From an uncultured Lachnospiraceae bacterium (lineage in GTDB: Bacteria; Bacillota; Clostridia; Lachnospirales; Lachnospiraceae): a DNA stretch of 47,775 nt. Positions within the stretch are counted from its first letter, which is position 1; the number at the start of each line of letters is the position of its first letter. Positions 33,918 through 44,101 of this stretch are shown one piece after another. The notes beneath the pieces are model-generated. The model saw only the letters and a list, made by a program, of their open reading frames with translations, was not told where the DNA came from and made no database searches. A program made the translations under genes and the position numbers. The DNA is taken from the NCBI GenBank assembly GCA_945868305.1, contig CAMBKU010000014.1, forward strand, positions 1 through 47,775, read 5' to 3'.

Positions 33918-34684
33918 AATAACCCCTCCCCCTGCGGATACAATACCTGTTCAATATTTTTTTGTAAATCTTCCTTGCTGACCGGTTTTGCAAGGCATGC
34001 CGCCGGTTTGCACGGAATACACTTTTTTAGTACCTCTGTATTTATGACACCGGACAAAATAATCACAGGAATCTGTGCCCGCTCCGGGTCTCGCTGTATC
34101 ATATTCATTACATTTGCCCCATTATAAAGCGGCATCTGATAATCCAATAAAATCAGATCCGGCGTATGCTTGAGCAGATAATCCAAAGCCAGCTTTGCCG
34201 AGTTTATCATAATAACATTGTAATCATCATGCAGATAGCTGTTAATCAGCTTCAAATATGCCATATCATCATCAATCGCCAATATGGTTTTTTGCTGCTC
34301 TTTTTTTGCCTTCTTCTCGTATACCTCCATCACTTTCCGACGCAGCGTCTCCTTATTTACAGGCTTCACCAGATAACCGTCCACTCCCATGCAGACGGAA
34401 TTCATCACCGTATATCTGTCCTTGTTTCCTGTCACCAGAACTACCGGAACATTAATACACTCTTTGAGCTTGTGGAAACGTTCCAATGTCTTAAAGCCAT
34501 CCATTACCGGCATATTAACATCCAAAAGAATCACGTCCATATGCTGCAACTGCACAGCTTCTACTGCCTGTCTTCCACCTGTCGCCGTAAATACCGCCGC
34601 CATATCTTCCAAATACAGGCTCATTGTCTCCAGCACCTGCAAATCATCATCTACTATCAGCACATTTGGTCGTACATTTCCCAT
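33914..34684 (-). CDS. Two-receiver response regulator (no output domain), partner of the hybrid kinase
   Basis: A 256-residue protein of two receivers in tandem: residues about 5-122 (V-L-I-V-D-D-D, phospho-Asp in V-I-L-L-D-V-N-M-P-V-M-D-G, V-T-G-N-K) and about 132-250 (I-L-A-I-D-D-D, L-I-L-L-D-Y-Q-M-P-L-Y-N-G, I-L-S-G-V). No DNA-binding or enzyme domain, so it probably acts as a phosphate sink, relay partner or protein-interaction output. The start at 34684 has AAGGGGA upstream; a longer frame to 34720 is not favoured. It is cotranscribed with the hybrid kinase through an ATGA overlap. Compare the damaged relative at 22339. Confidence 0.9.
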   Translation of the reverse strand: MGNVRPNVLIVDDDLQVLETMSLYLEDMAAVFTATGGRQAVEAVQLQHMDVILLDVNMPVMDGFKTLERFHKLKECINVPVVLVTGNKDRYTVMNSVCMGVDGYLVKPVNKETLRRKVMEVYEKKAKKEQQKTILAIDDDMAYLKLINSYLHDDYNVIMINSAKLALDYLLKHTPDLILLDYQMPLYNGANVMNMIQRDPERAQIPVIILSGVINTEVLKKCIPCKPAACLAKPVSKEDLQKNIEQVLYPQGEGLL

Positions 34685-34737
34685 ATTAAGTCCCCTTTTG
34701 TCAAACTTCACAAAAACCACTTTTAAAATATACAGAA

Positions 34738-34767
34738 ATTATACCATATGCCATATCATGTTTGCAA
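34738..34767 (-). promoter_or_regulatory. Promoter of the response regulator-hybrid kinase operon
   Basis: On the minus strand TTGCAA (34767-34762), 18-base spacer and TATAAT (34743-34738), about 53 bases before the regulator start. The same boxes and spacer, and a nearly identical CATAT-R-G segment before the -10, occur at the chemoreceptor promoter 27857-27886. Confidence 0.6.
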
Positions 34768-34773
34768 TATTAT

Positions 34774-34832
34774 ACAAAATTCCCCCAGAACAAATTGTTT
34801 TTCATATTCCAATCTGTCCTAGGGGAATTCAT
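34774..34832 (-). terminator. Terminator of the mannoside utilisation operon
   Basis: On the minus strand AATTCCCC (34829-34822), then ACAGATTG, pair with CAATTTGT and GGGGAATT (34785-34778), followed by TTGTAT. The outer and inner stems are separated by small internal loops. The T-tract is short, so termination may be moderate. It lies directly after the GH1-isomerase fusion gene. Confidence 0.6.
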
Positions 34833-34834
34833 TT

Positions 34835-37138
34835 TTATATCGTAGAAGCGATAATCTCCAATTTTCCCTGAAGTTCTACTTTTCCGTAGCCGTTTGGCAG
34901 AATAAAGTGATCTCCTTTTTTAATGTGCTGTCCGTTTAAAAGTGCATCGCCCTCCAAAACAGACATAATCAGGAACGGATATTCCTGTTCAAACTCCGTC
35001 TTTCCGTCCAGCTCAAGCTTAAACACCTTATAATAGCTGCAGTCATAAAGCTGATACAGCGTATTCTTCGGTACGTTTGCGGCAGATATTACACTGTCCT
35101 CTACCGACTTTGCCGGAACATTGATTACATCAATACTCTTTTCAATATGTAGTTCTCTCGGCTTTCCATTAGAAAGTCTGTCGTAATCATAAACGCGATA
35201 GGTGATATCACTGTTCTGCTGTGTCTCTAAAATCATAAGACCGCCTTTAATTGCATGAACCGTACCCGGATCAATCTGAATAAAATCACCCTTCTTCACC
35301 GGAATCTCACGGATAAATTCACTCCACTTTCCTTCGTGAATCATGTCACCAAGTTCCTCTTTCGTCTTCGCATTGTGTCCGATGACAAGAGATGCGTCTT
35401 CCGGACAATCAATGATATACCAGCACTCCGTCTTACCGAAAGAACCGTTTTCGTTCACCTTCGCATATTCATCGTTTGGATGTACCTGAATACTCAAATC
35501 ATCCTTTGCGTCAATGATTTTAATGAGCAGTGGAAAACGATCGATATCCACATTTCCGAACAGTCCCGGTTCCTCTTTCCACAATTCTGACAGCTTTTTC
35601 CCTGCATATTTTCCTTCACGAATCGTATCGTCGCCATTCTGATGCGCTGCAACGCCCCAGCATTCGCCGATATCATCACCTTCTATTTCATAACCGAAAT
35701 CGGTCCGCAATCTTGTACCACCCCAGATATTATGTGTAAATACTGGGTTCAAAAATAAAATTGGTGTATCCTGTTTGTTCATTCCAAGCTCCCTTCCACC
35801 AGATTCAATCACCTTCTGATACCAATAGGCAGAATCCTTTACAATCCTTTTTTGTGTCGTAAAATCCACATAAACTATCCCAAATCTCTCATTATAGCCT
35901 TTGTCCCATTCAAAATTGTCCAAAAAAGTCCAGAGGAAATATCCACGCACATCCACGCCTTCATCATTTGCTTTCTGGAGTGCAGAAAGATATTCATCCA
36001 GAAACTGAATACGATTCGGATCATGAACTCTCCCGTCGGCTGAAACATTATCATGACAGGACATTCCGTTCTCCGTAATATAGATCGGTAATCCGTAACG
36101 CTCATACAGAAATTTCACACCCCAGTAAAAGCCTTCCGGTGTCACCGGCCAATTTGCCGCTGTCTTCGGAAATCCCGGTGCACGCTTTATGAACTCCGGC
36201 TCACCATCCGCGCCTGCCCGCACCTGGTAGCCGTTATAAATATTCTGCCCCATGAAATCAATCGGCTGATGAATCAGTTCCATATCCGCTTGTGTAATTT
36301 CCGGCAGATACTCCTGATATTTCTTTAGTCCTTCCTCGGGATATTTTCCCAAGAACACCGGATCTGAAAACCATGCCACATTCCAGGTCCAGTTGTCAAT
36401 CGGATTATAAAAACCAAAATAAACCTTCTTTGCAGCCTCTATATCCTCTGGCTTATCTGATGCCGGATAAGCAACACCACAGGTCGGTGCATAGCCTATT
36501 TTTATCGGCTGCACTGCATACTTGCGTAGGTTAATCACTGCCTTGCCATGCGCGCGGAGCACATTGTGTGCAATCTGGAATGTCTCTTTTATTTCCATTT
36601 TTTTACCTGGCGCATGCACCCCGGAAAGATGTCCCAACCCCACAAAGCACTGTGGCTCATTTAAGGTAAAATAATACTCACAGAGATCGGAAAAGTTCTC
36701 CGCCACAACCTTTGCATATTCGCCAAACCAGTCAATGACCTTTTCATTCAGCCAGCCTCCCTGGTCCTGCAACGCCTGCGGCAATTCCCAGTGATACAAT
36801 GTGATATACGGAGTGATTCCGTTTTTCTTCATCTCCAGAATCATATCACGATACAATTCAATCGCTTTCCCATTTACTTTTCCGGTTCCTTCCGGCAAAA
36901 TCCTTGCCCAATTTAAGGAAAACCGATATGCCTTGATGCCTAGCAAACGCATCAGTGCAAAATCTTCTTTATAGCGATGGATGGAATCACAGCTCACATA
37001 GGCATTCTGATTTTCAAAAATCCGTCCCTCCTCTGTAAAGGTATCCCAGACGCATTTTCCGCATCCATCCTCCTTATCTCTTCCTTCTATCTGATAGGCG
37101 CTGCTTGCCACGCCCCACGCAAAATCCTCTCGAAACAT
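34835..37138 (-). CDS. GH1 beta-glucosidase fused to mannose-6-phosphate isomerase
   Basis: A 767-residue two-enzyme polypeptide. Residues 1-452 are a complete GH1 hydrolase: acid/base Glu161 in T-L-N-E-P, nucleophile Glu356 in I-T-E-N-G, and D-N-F-E-W near 410. Residues 453-767 are a complete type-I-like ManA: H-N-I-W-G-G-T-R-L, S-I-Q-V-H-P-N-D-E-Y-A metal site, G-T-V-H-A-I and a C-terminal jelly-roll. The joint has no linker: the natural GH1 end is followed by one Gly and the Met of ManA at 35782, preceded by a GGGAG ribosome-like site. In the mannoside pathway the isomerase turns Man-6-P into Fru-6-P; the glucosidase could trim glucose from glucomannan oligosaccharides. GGAGGAG precedes the GH1 ATG. 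Possible alternative: recent stop-codon loss between adjacent genes. Confidence 0.92.
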   Translation of the reverse strand: MFREDFAWGVASSAYQIEGRDKEDGCGKCVWDTFTEEGRIFENQNAYVSCDSIHRYKEDFALMRLLGIKAYRFSLNWARILPEGTGKVNGKAIELYRDMILEMKKNGITPYITLYHWELPQALQDQGGWLNEKVIDWFGEYAKVVAENFSDLCEYYFTLNEPQCFVGLGHLSGVHAPGKKMEIKETFQIAHNVLRAHGKAVINLRKYAVQPIKIGYAPTCGVAYPASDKPEDIEAAKKVYFGFYNPIDNWTWNVAWFSDPVFLGKYPEEGLKKYQEYLPEITQADMELIHQPIDFMGQNIYNGYQVRAGADGEPEFIKRAPGFPKTAANWPVTPEGFYWGVKFLYERYGLPIYITENGMSCHDNVSADGRVHDPNRIQFLDEYLSALQKANDEGVDVRGYFLWTFLDNFEWDKGYNERFGIVYVDFTTQKRIVKDSAYWYQKVIESGGRELGMNKQDTPILFLNPVFTHNIWGGTRLRTDFGYEIEGDDIGECWGVAAHQNGDDTIREGKYAGKKLSELWKEEPGLFGNVDIDRFPLLIKIIDAKDDLSIQVHPNDEYAKVNENGSFGKTECWYIIDCPEDASLVIGHNAKTKEELGDMIHEGKWSEFIREIPVKKGDFIQIDPGTVHAIKGGLMILETQQNSDITYRVYDYDRLSNGKPRELHIEKSIDVINVPAKSVEDSVISAANVPKNTLYQLYDCSYYKVFKLELDGKTEFEQEYPFLIMSVLEGDALLNGQHIKKGDHFILPNGYGKVELQGKLEIIASTI

Positions 37139-37169
37139 ACTGCTCCTCCAAATTTGAGTTTCGCAGCTT

Positions 37170-39383
37170 TCACACCTTATACTGGCTCAATGCCTCCTGC
37201 AGACGGGAAACTTCCTGATTCAGTTCCTCCGCTGCCGCCGCCAGTTTCTGTGCATCAGAAAGCTGACCATTTACGGTTGCTGTTACCTCCTCCGCCGAAG
37301 CTGCTGTTTCCTCTGAGACAGCCGCAATACTGCGAATAGAGTCAAATACTTTTTCTTTATCTGTTACCATTTCTTCCATGTTTCCGGTTACTTTAATAAG
37401 CACCTGAATCAAATTCGTTACATTTGTATTAATCTCACTGAAAATATCTACTGTACCTTCAATAGACTCCGCCTGTGTCTTTAAAAACTCCTCCGCCCGC
37501 TTTGCCGAATCGGACGTCACCTGCGTCTTCTGCTGAATCACACTTACTATCTGGCGGATATGACTACCCGCCTCTGCGGACTGATCCGCAAGTTTTCGTA
37601 TTTCCTCTGCTACAACGGCAAAGCCTTTGCCTGCTTCACCTGCTCTGGCAGCCTCAATCGATGCATTTAAGGAGAGCAGATTTGTCTGTTCTGCAATCTC
37701 ACTGATTGTGGCAATAATACTGCCAATGCTCTTGGAATTTTCCTCTACATCTGCAATATTCCGTATCAGGACGTCCGTAATCTCTGCTGCCGCTTTGGAT
37801 TTGTCACTGAGTTCATACACCATGACTTTTCCGTTTTCAATCGCTGTCATCGCCTGCTTGGAATTTTCCTGCATTGCTCCGGTTCCTTCATATACCTGAT
37901 TCAGCTTATCCGAAAATTTCGTCATTTCCTGCAAACCGACATCTGTATCTTCCGCCTGCTTTGCAACACCCTGTGCCACTTCTTCCATCGCCGTATTGAT
38001 TCCAATCATGGAATCTGCCATGGTGCTCGCTGTGGAAGCAACGCCGTCGGTGGACTCGTTTACTGCCGTGATAAATTCCACGACATTCTGCATCAGATTC
38101 CTGATGTTATGCAGCATGTCTGTCATGCCGCCTGCCAATAATTTAAATTCATCATTACGTTTTGTAACAAACTCTGTAGTAAAGTCCCCTGCCGAGACTT
38201 TTTTCATCTGTTTGTTTAATGTTTTTACCTCACTGCTGATGCCCTGTGCCATTACACTTCCGATAAACAATGCAACCAGACACGCAACAATAACGATAAT
38301 AATCGTAGCATTGCGAATCTGTGATGCTGCAGAAAGAATCGTTGACTTTGGTACAATACTTGCAACTACCATCCCTGTCTTTCCAATCGGAGAAACACAA
38401 AGCAGATGGTTCTCGCCCTGGAAGGACACATAGCTGTTTCCTGCCTCTGTCGCAGCTAATGCCACTTCCTCGACCTTGCTTCCATCAAAAATATCTGTTG
38501 TGACAAGCGCACCATCCTCCATGGTCAGTGCCCGGTTATCCGGTGTGAATAATGCCACATAAGAGCCCTCACCATTGTCAATATTGGTAAGGACCTCCTC
38601 TATTGCCTCTGTTGTAATATCCAGACTGATAAATCCATTTCCCTTTGCAAAGGTACGCATATATGCTACAGCATATCTGTCCTCACTTGAACCGACATTT
38701 TCATCCAGATACTTGTGATAGCCGCTCCAGTAACTCTCATTTCCGCTGGTAGATTTGAAACGCGCTCCCTCATCTGTTGCCAGATATTCTTCATACGCCT
38801 CTCTGGACGTATTACTGGTAGAAGAAGTAATTCCATTTCCGTTTTCTCCAAAAACCGCATAATTTGAGATATAACTGGAAGTTCCCCTGACTGTAGTCAA
38901 TACCGACTGGGCAGAACGATAGCACGACTGTGCCTCCGCCGCATCTGCCTTATAAGATTTTGTATAATATGCCTGTATGTACTCATTGCTGGCAAACTCT
39001 GCCGCCTTATTCTGCACATTCTCACATAAAAGATTACAGTTTAAGCTCATGGCAGACACAGTATCCATTACAGACTGCTCATACTGCCTTTTGATACTGC
39101 TTACCGAAAGATTATAGGATACCGTTCCCAGTATCACGATCAGAATAACCGGAACACAAAACGCAAGAATCAGTTTGTATCCAATCTTGCTGTTTCCCTT
39201 CTTATTTTTGGAAACCTTGGTCTTCTTATTCTCATCTTTACTTTTTTCGCCCGGTTTTGCTGTTTTTATTGCATCGAAAGACAATTTCGGCACCTTAATC
39301 TTTTTTACTGCTTCATTTATCTTTTTCTTTTCAGTGCTGTTTGTCTTTGCCGTCTTATCTTTCTTCACAATACGTTTCTTCAT
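37170..39383 (-). CDS. Methyl-accepting chemotaxis protein embedded in the mannoside operon
   Basis: A 737-residue chemoreceptor. It has an unusual Lys-rich cytoplasmic N-terminal extension of about 70 residues before the first membrane span (about 68-90), an extracellular Cache-type sensor (about 92-355), a second span (about 358-380), HAMP, and a signalling hairpin with [35 protein letters not shown]. The start at 39383 has a GGGAGG site; a Met at 39446 is possible but lacks one. It is 69 bases after the esterase gene and 31 bases before the GH1 fusion, all on the same strand with no terminator between, so it is probably cotranscribed with the mannoside genes. Sensing mannosides is an inference. 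Confidence 0.88.
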   Translation of the reverse strand: MKKRIVKKDKTAKTNSTEKKKINEAVKKIKVPKLSFDAIKTAKPGEKSKDENKKTKVSKNKKGNSKIGYKLILAFCVPVILIVILGTVSYNLSVSSIKRQYEQSVMDTVSAMSLNCNLLCENVQNKAAEFASNEYIQAYYTKSYKADAAEAQSCYRSAQSVLTTVRGTSSYISNYAVFGENGNGITSSTSNTSREAYEEYLATDEGARFKSTSGNESYWSGYHKYLDENVGSSEDRYAVAYMRTFAKGNGFISLDITTEAIEEVLTNIDNGEGSYVALFTPDNRALTMEDGALVTTDIFDGSKVEEVALAATEAGNSYVSFQGENHLLCVSPIGKTGMVVASIVPKSTILSAASQIRNATIIIVIVACLVALFIGSVMAQGISSEVKTLNKQMKKVSAGDFTTEFVTKRNDEFKLLAGGMTDMLHNIRNLMQNVVEFITAVNESTDGVASTASTMADSMIGINTAMEEVAQGVAKQAEDTDVGLQEMTKFSDKLNQVYEGTGAMQENSKQAMTAIENGKVMVYELSDKSKAAAEITDVLIRNIADVEENSKSIGSIIATISEIAEQTNLLSLNASIEAARAGEAGKGFAVVAEEIRKLADQSAEAGSHIRQIVSVIQQKTQVTSDSAKRAEEFLKTQAESIEGTVDIFSEINTNVTNLIQVLIKVTGNMEEMVTDKEKVFDSIRSIAAVSEETAASAEEVTATVNGQLSDAQKLAAAAEELNQEVSRLQEALSQYKV

Positions 39384-39452
39384 GGCCTTTTCCTCCCTGT
39401 GTGGTCTGCTCACGGACTCATGCATCATCTTCTCCCCTCTGCTCATTCCCCC

Positions 39453-40574
39453 TTATTTTGATGAACAGATAATTGATGCCAGGTAAAACGGTACTGCTGC
39501 ATTCCTGCCTTCTTCTGTCAGCCGGATCCTTAATGTGTGCTTTTTTACTTCCCCGTGGCGTAAAATGTTCTCCAGAAAAAGACAGTCACCCCAGGTCTCC
39601 TCGAAATTCGCATCCAGTCTTACTGCAGTTTCTTCCTGTCCGTCAATCACCGCTTCTGCAATGGGAGCAGGCTGCTTTACTGACTTTTTATACTGGATTG
39701 CAATCTCACTTCCATAGATTTCAAATGTAATGGATGCTCCCGGTTCGGATGCTATCCACCCATACTTGAATACATCTGTGATAGATTCCTGTTTTGTCAC
39801 ATCCTTTTTCCAGTCTCCGACCATCAAAGGAGCACTGTTGTCATTCCGATACCGTCTGGCATGCTCATAGGCATTTGCCGTAAGAGGCTCTTTTTTTTCA
39901 AAAGGCATCTCCTCCGCTTTCCCCATCTCCTGATATACTTTTTTCAGAAAATAGATAATTACATCCGCTACCAGTTCATGACCAACATCATTCGGGTGAA
40001 GATAATCTGCTGTAATTTCCTCTGCTTCTATCCTTCCCGCCGCCACCTCCGGATAAATGGAACGCTGCATACTGATCTGTGGCAGTTCATAATACCTTGC
40101 TACTTTTGCGTGCTGTACTTCGGCATTTCCTCCGTCGTCATAACGCACATTATTTAGAACTATTATAGCAGGTTTTTTATGAAAAGTGTAGATTTTTCGA
40201 ACTAAACTTTCATAAGTTTCCAGGAAAAACTCACTACTTTTATCATTTACACTAAATTCCACAAAAACAAGATCTGGTTCTTGGCCAAGCAAATCATCCT
40301 CAACTCTTGCCGCTGCAAAATGGGAGGTCGTTGCACCAATGCCTGCATTAATATAGGTAATTTCTGATTTAGGAAATTTTTCCTTCCACCATGCATAGAC
40401 ACGATATGCATAACATAGTTTTGGGCTGGACGCCAGACATCCCATGGTAATGGACCCACCGATAAACCCGACGTTTATTTTCTCTCCAGCCTCTGCACGC
40501 TTCATCACTTCTTTCAGGCGATAAAGATTTCCCCGATTGGCTATCGCCCGCTCACAATCTATTTGATATTTCAT
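39453..40574 (-). CDS. SGNH-hydrolase carbohydrate acetylesterase, CE17-like
   Basis: A 373-residue intracellular esterase with no signal peptide. The SGNH blocks are visible: G-F-I-G-G-S-I-T-M-G (nucleophile Ser near residue 44), G-I-G-A-T-T near 82, F-V-E-F-S-V-N-D near 110 and D-Y-L-H-P-N-D-V-G-H (catalytic Asp/His near 186). A C-terminal beta-sandwich of about 110 residues follows, similar to the CBM35-like module of the CE17 manno-oligosaccharide 2-O-acetylesterase of Roseburia. It likely removes acetyl groups from imported manno-oligosaccharides so that GH130 enzymes can act. GGAGGT precedes the ATG at 40574. CE2-type esterases carry the beta domain N-terminally, so CE17-like is preferred. 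Confidence 0.82.
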   Translation of the reverse strand: MKYQIDCERAIANRGNLYRLKEVMKRAEAGEKINVGFIGGSITMGCLASSPKLCYAYRVYAWWKEKFPKSEITYINAGIGATTSHFAAARVEDDLLGQEPDLVFVEFSVNDKSSEFFLETYESLVRKIYTFHKKPAIIVLNNVRYDDGGNAEVQHAKVARYYELPQISMQRSIYPEVAAGRIEAEEITADYLHPNDVGHELVADVIIYFLKKVYQEMGKAEEMPFEKKEPLTANAYEHARRYRNDNSAPLMVGDWKKDVTKQESITDVFKYGWIASEPGASITFEIYGSEIAIQYKKSVKQPAPIAEAVIDGQEETAVRLDANFEETWGDCLFLENILRHGEVKKHTLRIRLTEEGRNAAVPFYLASIICSSK

Positions 40575-40599
40575 TTTGTAATACCTCCGCAACGCTTTA

Positions 40600-40620
40600 G
40601 AGCCTGCAAAAAGCAGGCTC
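40600..40620. repeat. Perfect hairpin in the GH130-esterase gap
   Basis: GAGCCTGC (40600-40607), five-base loop, GCAGGCTC (40613-40620). No T-run follows on the minus strand, so it is not a terminator; it may be an RNA-processing or stabilising stem within the operon transcript. The rest of the 126-base gap holds a second imperfect GC-rich stem at about 40652-40680. Confidence 0.6.
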
Positions 40621-40700
40621 CAAAAGCAATATATTATTAATTGGTTATGCAGCGGTAAGAGTGTTTTCCACCGCCGCTAATGAAAAGAACTATCAAAATA

Positions 40701-41723
40701 TTAGCGTCTTCCGATTTCTGTATCAGTAGTAGTGGTAACACTATGGTCCTTGATGTAATCAATGATTTCGTCCAGAGTCGTAAATGCCAGACCAACATAA
40801 CTGTCTGCCGCCCCATAATAAATTGCAATCTTTCCGCTTTCAGAATCGTGTATGGTCGCACATGGGAAGCATACGTTTGGAACAAATCCTCTTTCCTCAT
40901 ACCATTCTTCCGGTGTTAAGAGGAAAGTCTCACATCTGTATTTTACGATGGATGGATTATCAATGTCTAAGATGGCTCCGCCAATGGAATAAACATAACC
41001 GTTACAGGTTCCGCTTACGCCATGGTAGAAAAGTAACCAACCTTCTGAAGTCTCAATCGGAGCAGCACCGCCGCCGATTTTTAAGGACTCCCACCATTCA
41101 TTACCTTTTCCCATCACATGTCTGTGTTTTCCCCAGAACTCCATATCCGGGCTTTCGCTGATGAAAATATCACCAAACGGTGTATGACCACTGTCAGACG
41201 GACGGGACAGCATTACAAAGTTACCATTAATTTTTCTCGGGAACAATACCGCATTCCGGTTAAACGGCAAAAACGGATTTTCAATCCTAGTGAAGGTCTT
41301 AAAATCTGTTGTCTTTGCCATACCAATAGCTGCACCATAGAAATCCTGACACCAGATAATATAATAAGTATCTTCTACTTTTACCAGACGAGGATCATAT
41401 GCATAAACCGGCATAAACGGCTTTCCTTCCTCATCTACAAACTGAATCTTATCTTTCTCAAAATCCCAATGAATGGCATCCTTGCTTCTTCCAAGATAAA
41501 TATAAGGAATACCATTTGTCTGTTCCCCACGGAACACACCGATAAATTCACCACCATAAGGTATAACTGCACTGTTGAAAATACGTGCTACACCTTCCAC
41601 CGGATTTCTTCCGATAATCGGGTTCTCATTGTAGCGCCATACCGGAGCGTTTTTTAAACCTTCCGGTTTATCCTGCCACGGCACATTTGGTACGGCAGGA
41701 CTAATCATTTTGTATTTGCTCAT
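40701..41723 (-). CDS. GH130 beta-1,4-mannooligosaccharide phosphorylase (GH130_2-like)
   Basis: A 340-residue five-bladed propeller phosphorylase, expected to release alpha-mannose 1-phosphate from the non-reducing end of beta-1,4-manno-oligosaccharides. Family features include W-R-Y-N-E-N-P-I-I-G-R-N near residue 30, G-V-F-R-G-E, the catalytic Asp in Y-A-Y-D-P-R-L near residue 110, K-I-G-G-G-A-A-P-I near residue 215 and Y-Y-G-A-A-D-S-Y-V-G-L-A near 310. Length and the A-Y-D-P-R form agree with subfamily 2 rather than 1. TCTCC (GGAGA) ribosome site precedes the ATG. It is 21 bases after the subfamily-1 gene; the two act in sequence in known mannan loci. Confidence 0.9.
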   Translation of the reverse strand: MSKYKMISPAVPNVPWQDKPEGLKNAPVWRYNENPIIGRNPVEGVARIFNSAVIPYGGEFIGVFRGEQTNGIPYIYLGRSKDAIHWDFEKDKIQFVDEEGKPFMPVYAYDPRLVKVEDTYYIIWCQDFYGAAIGMAKTTDFKTFTRIENPFLPFNRNAVLFPRKINGNFVMLSRPSDSGHTPFGDIFISESPDMEFWGKHRHVMGKGNEWWESLKIGGGAAPIETSEGWLLFYHGVSGTCNGYVYSIGGAILDIDNPSIVKYRCETFLLTPEEWYEERGFVPNVCFPCATIHDSESGKIAIYYGAADSYVGLAFTTLDEIIDYIKDHSVTTTTDTEIGRR

Positions 41724-41744
41724 AATCTGCTCTCCTTTTTCTCT

Positions 41745-42920
41745 CTATTTTTGGTTTGCTAAAAATTCCAGGTTCTTTTTTATCAAATCGCATCTCTGTG
41801 CAACACACTCTACGGAACGTCCCGGATCGCTCGGTGTATTAAACACATAATCTTTTAACTGATCGATGGTTGTTGTTGCGACATGAAGTCTGGTATCGCT
41901 GGCTGCATAGTAGATATATACCTCGCCCTTTTCATTTGCGATGGCACCGTTGGTAAATACCACGTTTGATACATCGCCGACTCTTTCCCACTCTCTCGGA
42001 GCAATCAAAAAGCCTGATGGTTCTGCAATAACCTTTCCCGGATCCTCTAAGGAAGTTGCAAATGCGTAAATAACATAGCGAAGCCCTGCTGCTGTATTAC
42101 GTACACCGTGTGCAATATGAATCCATCCCTTATCTGTTTTGATTGGAGTTGCGCCTGCACCATTCTTTGCCTCGGTAATGGTATGATACTTACGAAGGCT
42201 GGTCATACGTTCTTCATCAATTACTGCATGTGTAATGTCATCACACAATCCGAATCCGATTCCTCCGCCGCTTCCTGTATCGATAAAGTCATCCATTGGT
42301 CTGGTATAAAATGCATATTTCCCATTTACAAATTCCGGATGCAGGCAGACATTTCTCTGCTGCGGAGAATTTAAAGTAACCAGATTATCCAGTCTCTCCC
42401 AATGTTTCAAGTCTTTTGTTCTTACGATTCCGGCTGCCGCAACGGCTGCAGACAAATCATTTACGGTCTTATCCTTGCTTTCAGAACAGAACACACCGTA
42501 AATATAGCCATCTTCATGTTTGGTAAGACGCATATCGTATACATTCGTTTCCTCCGGACAGGTATCATCCAAAAGAATTGGGTAATCCCAGAATTTAAAT
42601 CCATCAATTCCATTGTCGCTTTCCGCTACGCCGAAGAAAGATTTTCTGTCATTTCCCTCAATACGGGCAACCAGATAATATTTTCCGTTTAATTCAATTG
42701 CACCCGCATTGAATACGGCATTCACACCGAGGCGTTCCATAAAATAAGGATTTGTCTCCGGATTTAAATCATAACGCCAGGTAAGCGGAATATGTTCTCT
42801 TGTAAGAACCGGATATTCGTAGCGGTCATAAACACCGTTATAAAAGTCTGATTTCACATTTTTTCTGGCAATCAGCTCATTATATTTTTTTAATTCTTCT
42901 TCATATTTTTTATGCAACAT
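41745..42920 (-). CDS. GH130 4-O-beta-D-mannosyl-D-glucose phosphorylase (GH130_1-like)
   Basis: A 391-residue phosphorylase converting mannosyl-beta-1,4-glucose plus phosphate to mannose 1-phosphate and glucose. The length and sequence style match the Bacteroides/Ruminococcus mannosylglucose phosphorylases: [10 protein letters not shown] near residue 50, [11 protein letters not shown], the catalytic Asp in [26 protein letters not shown] and Y-Y-A-A-S-D-T-R-L. Its start overlaps the epimerase stop by 11 bases and uses AAGGAG inside the epimerase gene. Its substrate would be supplied by the adjacent epimerase acting on beta-1,4-mannobiose. Confidence 0.92.
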   Translation of the reverse strand: MLHKKYEEELKKYNELIARKNVKSDFYNGVYDRYEYPVLTREHIPLTWRYDLNPETNPYFMERLGVNAVFNAGAIELNGKYYLVARIEGNDRKSFFGVAESDNGIDGFKFWDYPILLDDTCPEETNVYDMRLTKHEDGYIYGVFCSESKDKTVNDLSAAVAAAGIVRTKDLKHWERLDNLVTLNSPQQRNVCLHPEFVNGKYAFYTRPMDDFIDTGSGGGIGFGLCDDITHAVIDEERMTSLRKYHTITEAKNGAGATPIKTDKGWIHIAHGVRNTAAGLRYVIYAFATSLEDPGKVIAEPSGFLIAPREWERVGDVSNVVFTNGAIANEKGEVYIYYAASDTRLHVATTTIDQLKDYVFNTPSDPGRSVECVAQRCDLIKKNLEFLANQK

Positions 42921-44085
42921 CGATATTTCTCCTTATGACTTCCATACACATTCTTCCATTATGGTACGGACATTTCCATGGTTCAACAATTGGTCTGTTT
43001 GGATAAGGCTTTCCGTCTTTGTCTGTCTCCCAGAACCATTCGGAGCCTTTTCGCTTATCAATCATGTAATCCTTGATAAACTGCCATTCTGCTTTTGCTG
43101 CATCAAGATAATCCTTTCGCTCCGGATGTCTTGTGTAACCATTCAAAAAGCCAACAACAGCTTCTGCCTGTACCCACCAGATACGATGTTCATTCACGAC
43201 GCCTTTTTCGCATTCATTCGCCAGAGAACGTCCGTCAAATGCGATTTTATAAATCTGGTTTGTCAAATCGTCAATGATTGGTGCCAGTTTTTTCTGATAG
43301 GAATCCTCTCCCAAAACATCCACACCGCGGTTTAACAACCATGCGGTTTCAATGTCATGTCCATAGGAATGTAAATCCAGAATACTGTTATAATTTTTAT
43401 CAAAGAATACTTCCTGACGATGGAGCGTCGGATTGTAAATCTTATCTGCTATCGTGTCCAAAATCCACTCCAGACGTTTCTTTACATCTGCATCTTTCGA
43501 CACCCGATAAAGTTCCGTATATGCTTCAAATACATGAAGCAGCGTGTTCATGGTCTTATCTGCAATCACACCATTCTCAGACAGCTTATCATTTTCAATC
43601 AGATGAAACTCTTTATCAAAAGCCTCTAAATATCCCACTTCGTCGGTGCATTTTTCCTCAATGATTTGGAATAACTCCTTTGCCATCTGTAAAGCTTCCG
43701 CATCACCTGAAGCTTCATAATAGGAAGACAATGCGTAAATGCAAAATGCCTGATTATATGTATGTTTTGTTGTATCTTCCGGTTTTCCATCATAGGTAAT
43801 GGACCAGTAGATTCCACCGTTTTCCTTATCAAAGCAATAATCTTTCATAAACTGGAATCCGTGTTTTGCCTCATCAAGCAAACTTTCATCTTTTAATAAT
43901 GTATACGCATTCGCGAAAAACCAGGTAATCCGGCTGTTAAGGATACAACCCTTAACAGCTTTTTTATCCAACTTCAAGTCATAATCAAGCCAGCCATAAT
44001 AACCGCCATTTTCATTGTCACGCAGATTTTTCCAAAAAGGAATAATTGTATTTAGTAAATGCTCTTTTACTTCTTCGACCATCAT
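42910..44085 (-). CDS. Cellobiose 2-epimerase (AGE family)
   Basis: A 391-residue (alpha/alpha)6-barrel epimerase that converts the reducing-end mannose of beta-1,4-mannobiose (or glucose of cellobiose) to its C2 epimer. Motifs include [15 protein letters not shown] near residue 18, [11 protein letters not shown] near 105, [15 protein letters not shown] near 240, and R-I-W-W-V-Q-A-E near 305. Length and context favour cellobiose 2-epimerase over N-acylglucosamine 2-epimerase. Two adjacent Met codons at 44085 and 44082 both lie behind GGAGAAAAAC. It precedes and overlaps the mannosylglucose phosphorylase gene. Confidence 0.9.
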   Translation of the reverse strand: MMVEEVKEHLLNTIIPFWKNLRDNENGGYYGWLDYDLKLDKKAVKGCILNSRITWFFANAYTLLKDESLLDEAKHGFQFMKDYCFDKENGGIYWSITYDGKPEDTTKHTYNQAFCIYALSSYYEASGDAEALQMAKELFQIIEEKCTDEVGYLEAFDKEFHLIENDKLSENGVIADKTMNTLLHVFEAYTELYRVSKDADVKKRLEWILDTIADKIYNPTLHRQEVFFDKNYNSILDLHSYGHDIETAWLLNRGVDVLGEDSYQKKLAPIIDDLTNQIYKIAFDGRSLANECEKGVVNEHRIWWVQAEAVVGFLNGYTRHPERKDYLDAAKAEWQFIKDYMIDKRKGSEWFWETDKDGKPYPNRPIVEPWKCPYHNGRMCMEVIRRNIDVA

Positions 44086-44101
44086 CGTTTTTCTCCTATC
44101 C

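Noticed and set aside
34166-34726. A 186-codon plus-strand open frame opposite the two-receiver regulator
   Set aside because: Antisense to canonical receiver motifs; composition (His, Cys, Ile rich) is that of a reverse-complement shadow.
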